A DNA stretch of 64,000 bases from Strigamia acuminata (lineage: Eukaryota; Arthropoda; Chilopoda; Geophilomorpha; Linotaeniidae), in NCBI GenBank assembly GCA_949358305.1, contig OX442316.1:17236001-17300000 (forward strand), written 5' to 3'. Below are positions 59,301 to 64,000 of the stretch, in pieces. A program made the position numbers and the translations under genes. The notes below the pieces were generated by a model. That model ran no database searches. It saw only the letters and a program-made list of their open reading frames with translations, and had not been told where the DNA came from. Positions within the stretch are counted from its first letter, which is position 1; the number at the start of each line of letters is the position of its first letter.

Positions 59301-60861
59301 TTAAAAATGGTCTAGCTAAACAAAAATATACACAAAATATACACTTCATATATCCAGCAGTTCTGTCACAGTTAATCGCAGGTCAGGACGGGACGCTGTA
59401 GTTGGCGTGACAGGCACAAGTGCTGGACGGAATAAGTGCGACAATTTAAGTCTAAACTTAATTTTTGCAAGCCCCGCTCCTGCATCCCCTTGTAATCACC
59501 ATGCCTGAACTGTGGCAGACAGTTGAAGGTTATTCGCCCCAATATTTGCGAAAATCAAACTAAAATGTCGTGCTTCCTCCTTGTCGTGTTTGTGGCTGTC
59601 ATGCCAGTTACACTACCCAGTCAGGATGCGTGTATGATGACAGCGACTGATAGTTGCTGCCAAGAAGTTATAAATCGATCTTGTAAAAACAGTAGCATTT
59701 TTACACTAAAAATCCATTTTTGCAGCAAGAATTGCATTTCTATACCACTAAAATGCTTTTCTACACCACTAAAATGCATTTCTACATGTGTAAACTGCAT
59801 TTCTACACATGTAAACTGCATTTTTCTAAATTCCATTTTTGCACTTTTCCATAAAATAAAATTTGTATAATTTCCTCATTTTAAATCAAATTTTCATTAC
59901 AAAAAAAAAAACAAAAAAAAAAAACAACACTAAATGAAACAAAAAAGAAATAAAAGTATAGTAAAACTTCCCTCTTTCCTCAATCCAACAAGAAAAAAAA
60001 CCTTGTCTTTTCTCCTTCCTCGTCGCCTTGTGACGACCGTAAAAATGTTGTAACAAGATTAGAACGAGGCGTATAAGAAGAGATGATAGGTCATTTGGCC
60101 CTTACTCCAATCACGACGGATCCCCCATCTTCCCTCTCTGCCCCCTAAATGCCATTCAATTTGTCCCTTCCTCCAGATGGTAATAAGCCTCATCCAAAAC
60201 ACCTATCAACGTCTTATAGATTTTTAATAACACTTAAATGCTCGGCACAAACATCCACCAATTTCATCGAAAAACTCCATCTGTATTTCTCAACAACAAC
60301 AATTCGTTTCCTCAACGCACCATCACCTTCACTAACCAAACTTTGTTTTAAAAATTAATTCTCTTCGTTCGGATTAATATCCAGCTTGTCCAAACAAGTT
60401 TTCTCGAGTCTTTAATAACAGCAGTCTATTAAAATTTTACAAGCTCATTTTGTAATATTTTACTCAACCAGAATTCCAAGTCATAATTAAGTTTCAGAAA
60501 TTCATGTACTTGAGGAAAAAGTAATGATAAGCTTCATTAAAAATGCATTTCTATCTCGAACAAATTAAAATATGTCCAATGCTCGTAGTTATACGTTATT
60601 GAGGAAAAGTCCTGATTATGCTGGAATAAAAAATGTCTTCTTCATTATACACTTGTATTTTCAAGCTGAATATCGTCGAATTTGCACTTTATTTGAATTT
60701 TTCTAAGCAATAAAATGTAGGAGTAATGAAGATCACTTACATGTTCGACATGGAGAGTATTCCTGAAATTGTGTGAAGGAATTTCGAGCTATGAAACACG
60801 CGCCGATCGGTTCGCGACGACGAAAATTTGATGAGAAGTGAACGTATCGAGGAGCACACGC
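41211..60861 (-). CDS. Integrin alpha subunit B, alphaPS2-like (5' partial)
   Basis: A paralog of gene A with 25 visible exons: 60861-60741, 52783-52722, 49532-49484, 45662-45576, 45359-45271, 45170-44961, 44877-44775, 44619-44522, 44452-44362, 44298-44253, 44185-44025, 43969-43821, 43752-43621, 43557-43487, 43432-43285, 43221-43135, 43076-42997, 42933-42844, 42782-42683, 42572-42408, 42346-42224, 42122-42009, 41655-41554, 41492-41370 and 41315-41211. They total 2706 nt (901 codons plus TAG), with all phases consistent. Landmarks are CAPRYVHF, WGYHRQG, GSWHWQG, DVNSDGFDDVVVGAP, RSAR cleavage site, transmembrane helix and GFFER. It probably pairs with a beta subunit at the cell surface, as for gene A. 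The signal peptide and first blade are not found. Confidence 0.93.
41370..42122 (-). CDS. Integrin B light chain and transmembrane exons
   Basis: Exons 42122-42009, 41655-41554 and 41492-41370. They encode SCRSTLCTKIFCT...RIRSRLR, then LHFDELKISSKL...LPFAVQST, then VETLVTRVDRRSRTQ and a helix with VPWWIIAASMLAGIVVFFIL. The first acceptor is a TAGTAG tandem site, as in gene A. The intron 42008-41656 (353 bp) holds nothing recognisable. Confidence 0.92.
42122..42129 (-). promoter_or_regulatory. Tandem 3' splice site TAGTAG, integrin B
   Basis: On the minus strand CTCTTTAGTAG precedes TCGTGC. Only the second AG keeps the reading frame; the first would place TAG as the first codon of the exon. 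The same arrangement occurs in gene A at 29021-29038. Confidence 0.55.
42224..44185 (-). CDS. Integrin B heavy-chain stalk exons
   Basis: Eleven exons from SRPVVSVSASFSIKPEKINL (44185-44025) to the linker with YQTNQRSARTDLNLNVQ (42346-42224). Exon lengths equal those of gene A except for small in-frame differences, and one gene A exon of 170 nt (28176-28345) is split here into 80 + 90 nt by an intron at 42996-42934. RSAR is a minimal furin-type site. Conserved cysteines include FCGRKNICVPDLQLKC and QCDVGNLL. Confidence 0.92.
44253..45662 (-). CDS. Integrin B beta-propeller exon cluster
   Basis: Exons 45662-45576, 45359-45271, 45170-44961, 44877-44775, 44619-44522, 44452-44362 and 44298-44253. 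FG-GAP/Ca2+ strings are GEFSGDGEADVAFGMP, DVNSDGFDDVVVGAP, DINRDEFG with DFVVGAPYGG, and GGTDLDINEYP with DLIVGAY. All seven exons have exactly the same lengths as in gene A. The first loop is degenerate in both genes. Confidence 0.94.
45825..46105. mobile_element. CAGGGTGTTCC half-element
   Basis: It begins ACAGGGTGTTCCAATAAAGA and later has AATGTCAATTGTAAAGTTGT. Both blocks match the arms of the foldback element at 46361-47110. Only one arm is present, so it is a truncated relative. Confidence 0.5.
46361..47110. mobile_element. Foldback element with about 310-bp arms
   Basis: The left arm starts TACAGGGTGTCCTGCCAAAG and the right arm is its near-complete reverse, ending GGCAGGACACCCTGTATA. 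Shared arm blocks include ACCAGGTGAATTATTTCACA, AACTCGTAACTTTTAAACCA and AACCATCTAATTAGTCTAGA. The central spacer is about 120 bp. It has no coding capacity. Relatives occur at 17268 and 45825. Confidence 0.88.
47165..47190. repeat. (TA)n microsatellite
   Basis: About 13 TA units between two inverted copies of the GGGTGTCACCC/GGCCGGAATTG block inside the hAT-like element. Confidence 0.95.
48608..48980. mobile_element. Decayed TIR elements (GTGGTTCAAAAAT and GCGTTCAAAG types)
   Basis: ATCCCATGTGGTTCAAAAAT at about 48608 matches the ends of the element at 12642-13697. A second piece begins GGCGCGTTCAAAGTTTCAGT near 48821 and shares GGAATGACATCAAAAACAGC and CAAAAACCAAAACCA with the element at 55473-56215. 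Inverted palindromes such as ACATTTTACAAAATGTATTA lie between. The boundaries are approximate. Confidence 0.4.
49484..49532 (-). CDS. Integrin B exon: GSWHWQG segment
   Basis: A 49-nt exon between TTTCCAG and GTAAGA that encodes DGRRLFLGAVGSWHWQG with the last codon split, in line with the 49-nt exon 21424-21472 of gene A. Confidence 0.93.
49533..52721 (-). other. Integrin B intron (3.2 kb)
   Basis: AT-rich at 49533-50200 and noticeably more GC-rich and information-like at 51000-52080. Frames there (for example 51263-51469 and 51592-51801) resemble nothing I know, and no element ends were found. The CCCTAGATGGCGCCATATGA site (reverse strand, 52342-52361) is another CTCF-like core. Confidence 0.5.
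52722..52783 (-). CDS. Integrin B exon: WGYHRQG segment
   Basis: A 62-nt exon after TATTTGCAG and before GTAAGT. It completes the codon split after EYSPCRT and encodes AWGYHRQGFCQAGFSAVLTP. It is the same length and phase as the gene A exon 18530-18591. Confidence 0.93.
54045..54488 (+). mobile_element. CATTTTAGCGA-array element, copy 1
   Basis: It starts CGGTTATAGTCATTTTAGCG and ends GAAGTACATCC, flanked by a perfect 8-bp duplication ACTGCTTC (54037-54044 and 54489-54496). The left part carries repeated CATTTTAGCGA; the right part carries the inverse TCGCTAAAATG. The middle has TTAGGTTCGCGAGGG and GGGCGTAGCC. No coding frame. The 8-bp duplication fits hAT, P or Merlin types; the ends do not decide. 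Confidence 0.75.
55473..56215. mobile_element. GCGTTCAAAG-type TIR element, interrupted
   Basis: The left half starts GGCGTGTTCAAAGTTACAGT and reaches CAAAAACAGCC. The right half resumes with CAAAAACCAAAACCACAACT and ends in GCCGATTTTGGTTTTGAAAG. Both halves match the copy near 48821-48980. A 595-bp insertion (55539-56133) separates them. Confidence 0.5.
55539..56133. mobile_element. 595-bp insertion with ATTCGCCATTGGAAACG repeats
   Basis: It is flanked by a perfect 8-bp duplication AAAAACTG (55531-55538 and 56134-56141). Removing it and one copy restores the older TIR element. The interior repeats ATTCGCCATTGGAAACG and its inverse CGTTTCCAATGGCGAATTT five or more times. Terminal inverted repeats are not evident. 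Confidence 0.6.
57248..57558 (-). mobile_element. CATTTTAGCGA-array element, copy 2 (inverted)
   Basis: It is the same family as 54045-54488 in opposite orientation. It starts GGATGTACATCATTTTAGCT and ends CTAAAATGACTGTAACCG. A perfect 8-bp duplication AGACTATT flanks it (57240-57247 and 57559-57566). It shares the GTTAACAAGGGGGGGCGCAG and CGCGAACCTAACCTTACTGG core with copy 1. Confidence 0.78.
57877..58811. mobile_element. Possible pogo-type relic
   Basis: The right end, reversed, reads CAGTAACTTCTCAACTTACG and continues GTATGAACAAGTAACTTACG. A diverged partner GCAACTCTTCAACTTATGAA lies near 57879. CCGGA-containing blocks follow both. Similarity is weak on the left, so the span is a guess. 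Confidence 0.3.
59690..59840. repeat. Degenerate TGCATTTCTACA repeat
   Basis: Six or so imperfect units of about 20-24 bp (AAAATGCATTTCTACACCAC and AAACTGCATTTCTACACATG). Frames on both strands (71 and 115 codons) arise from the repeat. Confidence 0.7.
60741..60861 (-). CDS. Integrin B exon: CAPRYVHF segment
   Basis: The first visible exon of gene B, 121 nt, between CCACAG and GTAAGT. It encodes ACAPRYVHFSSNFRRREPIG and continues to ACFIARN...EYSPCRT. It matches the gene A exon 9447-9567 in length and phase. Confidence 0.93.
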
Positions 60862-61957
60862 CTGTGGAAATACAAATACAAAAAATTAAATCAATTTCTT
60901 GCTCTTTTTTAACTTTTACGATACACACTGCTATATCTTATATCTTAAGTAATGTAGGCCTTCGATTTTAATCAATTATAGTTACCCACGATGCTTATAA
61001 ATTCGAAGCAAAATTATGTAAACACGGATCTTACGAGTTAGCGGCAGCCATTATAGTTTCGGTAAATAATGATTATGATTGGTCGTTCTAGATCATGTGA
61101 TTATTGAAGCTAAATTTCACCGATAGGGGAAATTTAATTTTGAGATAATGCCGTGGGTACTACTGGTTCTTGAAGGATTTTAAATTTAATTACATTTAAC
61201 AGAGATCTAATAATAAATATAATAAAACTAAATCTAATATTTACAGAACAATACAATGATGTGTAATTGTGTTTCCTGGAAGCAGTTACTATGGCAACAA
61301 CATCCGAAAGAAAAATTATCATTAACTTGAATTTCAAAATTTTAGATTTGAAGGATTGTTTATTTAAAAATTCTGCTACAAATGGGAATTGCAACAGCTG
61401 CAATTTCAACCCAACTAAACAGAAATATCAAACAAAATAAATTTGACTGTTAATTCAATATTACATTTTAAACAAAATGCAAAAAAAAAAATAATAATTC
61501 ATTTTGCTTCACTAAAAAAATTTGTAAATTTACAAATTAAATTTGTTTTGAGTATTATTTGAATAAAAATGTCAAAACAAAACATCAATTCATCATTTTT
61601 CATTATACAATCAACTCCTTTCCTATGTCATGTTGCCATCACTTTGTCACTTTCTTTCTTATACTTTCTATCTCTCCCTTCTTTTATTATCAAGAAGTCT
61701 GCTGAGCTTTGTAGTTTTATGGCTACAGCTAACACATCCCCTAAAAATTGAATTATGACTGCGTCCTTTCTTTTCTTACTTCCTGATGTTATCATATTCA
61801 GGTAATGAAAAAACTGGATGGACGTTGCAGACGTTGCAGATGAAACCAAGTTCATGCATTTTCTGCCTAGCTAAATCGTTGAGAAAACCTTTACTGTATA
61901 ATTAGAATTTCATTTCAAATCGTCTTTAAGTTCATTACAAACAGTTTGACCAGAAAA

Positions 61958-62317
61958 TCATTTTTTTCTGATTTTATTTGGCCAATAAGTCCCAAATTTC
62001 CACCAATTGATTTTAGTTAGACGAGTCGCGAGGGACTCTGTCAATTTGTGTCGGAAAAGCTTAATGTGGTCTGATGTTGCTTCCACGGTTAAATCTTCTG
62101 GTTCAAGAGAATATCCTTTGGGAATTGGCGCGGCTAAAGAGTCACGAACATCTTGCAGCATTTAATTGTCGCAGATCGGAATTAATTGCAAGTTCACGTG
62201 ATCGAGATCATTTACGAGACCTCTGAGTGTTGTTAAATGAGGCGAAAGTGTGTTAGGTCTTTCATAATTAGAAAAATCACGAATGAATGACTGAGATGTA
62301 TTTTTTAAAAAGAAATT
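61958..62317 (-). pseudogene. Unassigned coding-like sequence with in-frame TAA
   Basis: One frame on the minus strand runs 62317-61958 with a single internal stop. Before it: SFIRDFSNYERPNTLSPHLT through DLDHVNLQLIPICDN. After it, starting at ATG 62161: MLQDVRDSLAAPIPKGYSLE, then a segment ending NWWKFGTYWPNKIRKK. The stop is TAA at 62164-62162, one base from CAA (Gln). The residue mix looks like real protein, but I recognise no family. It is either a decayed gene fragment, an exon of an unknown gene, or a translated 67-codon ORF from 62161. Confidence 0.4.
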
Positions 62318-62822
62318 TCACACTTGTGGGACTTTTATTTGACGAATTTATAAATAAAGATATGAAAAAACAAATCATGTAGCAGAGCACGAGCTATGAA
62401 AACGGAACGGACACGCACACACGAGCATGCGCAAAAAGAAATTGCTTGACAGTTTTGTGGTCACTTTGCCAAAAAGAATTTTGAAGAGGTCAACAAACTC
62501 AATTTTATGGCTTTTCTACAGTTGGCAGATTGATCTCTTGAATAAAAACAAAATTCAAAAAACAAAAAAAAATTACAAAATTGCAAAAAAATATTTATTA
62601 GTTTGCATAAAAAGAAGATGGACGGGAGGAAAATAGCAAAAAATAATAATTTCTTTGGTCACTTCCTTCAGTTGGTACGGGTATAATTTGTCAAGACTGG
62701 CGTTAGAGGGCGCGAAAGCAATTTTTCACGCGCAACCCGCATTTCCCACAGGAAATAAACAATGCAAAAAAAACAGTAAAACAAAGTGTGATAGAAAATA
62801 GGAGTAGTATTTCCAGACTTAC

Positions 62823-63055
62823 GCACAGGTGTTGTAAATAAAGAACAGCGGTGTGTTCCTGACAACATTTTGATCGACGACTGACCATGCGGCAACAAAA
62901 TATACACTGCCACCAACTCCGATAACTCACAGAACATCAACTCTTGAAACAAGATCGCCAAGTCACTCAATATCCACTGGGTTAAGTAGCGCTCTCCGGG
63001 CATCTCGGCACGGTTCCATCTAAGGACCATGACAGGGGCGCCAATCAAACACCAC
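62823..63055 (-). other. Possible exon ending in a consensus GTAAGT
   Basis: On the minus strand a candidate acceptor CTGCAG precedes 63055 and a consensus donor (GTGC then GTAAGT) follows 62823. One frame (LIGAPVMVLRWNRAEMPGER and onward) is open throughout. Another has GVGGSVYFVAAWSVVDQN but contains TGA codons. LIGAP recalls an integrin first blade, yet the residues after it do not fit. It could be a 5' UTR exon of gene B or part of an unknown repeat. Confidence 0.25.
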
Positions 63056-64000
63056 CTGCAGGTTGCTACATAACTCTCATTTAGGAGCCAACGATACTAT
63101 AACGTATTAGTAGTAGTACGTCAGTCTGACACATACTGAAACGATAGATCTTCGAATGAGTCGTGGTGGCAGCGGAGTGAGCTCGCACCTTTTTACAGCA
63201 CTTGCCCACTCAGTATAGCAGTGGTGTTAATTACTTATTTGTAGCAGTAGTGGTTTTAGCTTCAACAGACTGAGGTGACGACTTTGAGTTTAAATTATTA
63301 AATTACTGGTGCAGCCATTTCATTTAAACTGATTTTACCCGTCGTGGATACATCATATTCAATTTAATTCTTCATTTAATGTGACATTATAGTTTAATTT
63401 AAATTGTGTTTTGTTTGTGTTTAATGTTGTATGATGTAAAACCAATCATCAGATGGCGCCGTGTTTTGAAAATTCAAATGTTTAATGCTGGCGTCAGATG
63501 GCGCAAACGTCGTATTAATTAAATAGTAATATTTTCTAAATTGTTGGTTTTTGGCAAGCAAAAAATTACATTACGGCTTTTCAATAAAAGTACAGTATAT
63601 GGAAATTGATAAAAATTTGAGAAATATTTAATAGTAAAATAAAGATTCATGTTTTTCGATTGGGATTGGGGTCTGGTGGCATACGGAAAAAATTTTTTAA
63701 AAAATTAAAAAATTAATTCAAAAAAATAACACTAGAACAGCTCTGATGAGTTTTCCTCGAATCACTTTCTCCAACTCCGGCAGAGATGGGCGCCAAACGA
63801 ATGTTTTTGTACTGCCTATATCGGAGCTAATAGATGGAATGTAAGCAGCTAGCTAACAGCGATTCAAGTGCCACGTAACAGGACTCATTTCCAACCGCAC
63901 TAAGACATAAAACACATGCAGAGACTAGAAATAGTGGGCACAGACACAACTACCTACAGCCAACACAACATAAATCTAAAATTTCTTTTATAGTGTCATT

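Larger units (their letters stand above)
52784..60740 (-). other. Integrin B long intron (8.0 kb)
   Basis: It contains the two CATTTTAGCGA elements (54045-54488, 57248-57558), a nested TIR element pair (55473-56215), a possible pogo-type relic (57877-58811) and a short degenerate repeat (59690-59840). Simple sequence includes an AAAAATA run near 52800 and a poly(C) near 53615. The remainder (52860-54030, 56220-57240, 58820-59690, 59850-60740) shows no recognisable gene. Confidence 0.55.
60862..64000 (-). other. Region upstream of first visible integrin B exon
   Basis: This is an intron or 5' flank of gene B. The missing first-blade exon was searched for and not found. It includes two coding-like blocks (62317-61958, 63055-62823) and two AGATGGCGC cores near 63452 and 63494. 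The rest is AT-rich, with nothing recognisable in 60862-61957 or 63200-64000. Confidence 0.5.

Noticed and set aside
59523-59870. 115-codon frame with possible signal peptide
   Set aside because: Its second half is the TGCATTTCTACA repeat and the minus strand is also open; no cysteine spacing matches a secreted family.
62823-63055. LIGAP as the missing first propeller blade of integrin B
   Set aside because: Sequence after LIGAP lacks the expected GxxYRC and WFG strings in any frame, so only an unassigned exon is proposed.

Overview
The window is AT-rich eukaryotic DNA with many short GT-AG introns and a dense load of DNA transposons and tandem repeats. It most likely comes from an insect. 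The evidence is two integrin alpha genes of the insect alphaPS2 type, a THAP-domain P-superfamily transposon, and many copies of an AGATGGCGC-type motif that resembles the insect CTCF site. No bacterial-type operon, CRISPR array, rRNA or tRNA was found. The species cannot be named from the sequence.

The backbone is a tail-to-tail (convergent) pair of paralogous integrin alpha-subunit genes. Gene A is on the + strand: its first visible exon is at 9447 and its stop codon ends at 29660 (24 exons, 913 codons visible). Gene B is on the - strand: its first visible exon is at 60861 and its stop codon is at 41211 (25 exons, 901 codons visible). Corresponding exons have identical or nearly identical lengths and phases, and both genes have three very long 5' introns. 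Both lack the signal peptide and first propeller blade inside the window; those exons were not found and probably lie beyond the window edges. Both proteins show beta-propeller FG-GAP repeats with Ca2+ loops, stalk domains, an RxxR cleavage site, a transmembrane helix and a short GFFxR tail. Both split heavy and light chain at the same intron, whose acceptor is a duplicated TAGTAG.

Between the two 3' ends (29.7-41.2 kb) lies a nested repeat complex. It holds a 22-bp tandem array, a 24-bp array and a foldback element built on a 324-bp palindromic satellite with CTCF-like motifs in its arms. A 4743-bp P-superfamily transposon, with perfect 29-bp terminal inverted repeats and an 8-bp target duplication, sits inside the right foldback arm. 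Then come more 24-bp units and a 1.4-kb, 11-bp minisatellite. The transposase has at least four exons but carries one apparent single-base frameshift. Just 3' of gene B, on the same strand, is a possible two-exon micropeptide gene (40842-40692) and an unassigned coding-like stretch.

The long introns are transposon graveyards. They hold mariner-, pogo- and hAT-type non-autonomous elements, several with intact target duplications and nested up to three deep. There is also an iterated CATTTTAGCGA element present twice with perfect 8-bp duplications, and several intronic minisatellites. Upstream of gene B (61.9-63.1 kb) two further coding-like stretches on the - strand could not be assigned. All exon calls come from reading splice sites and comparing the two paralogs; no alignment or RNA data were available.
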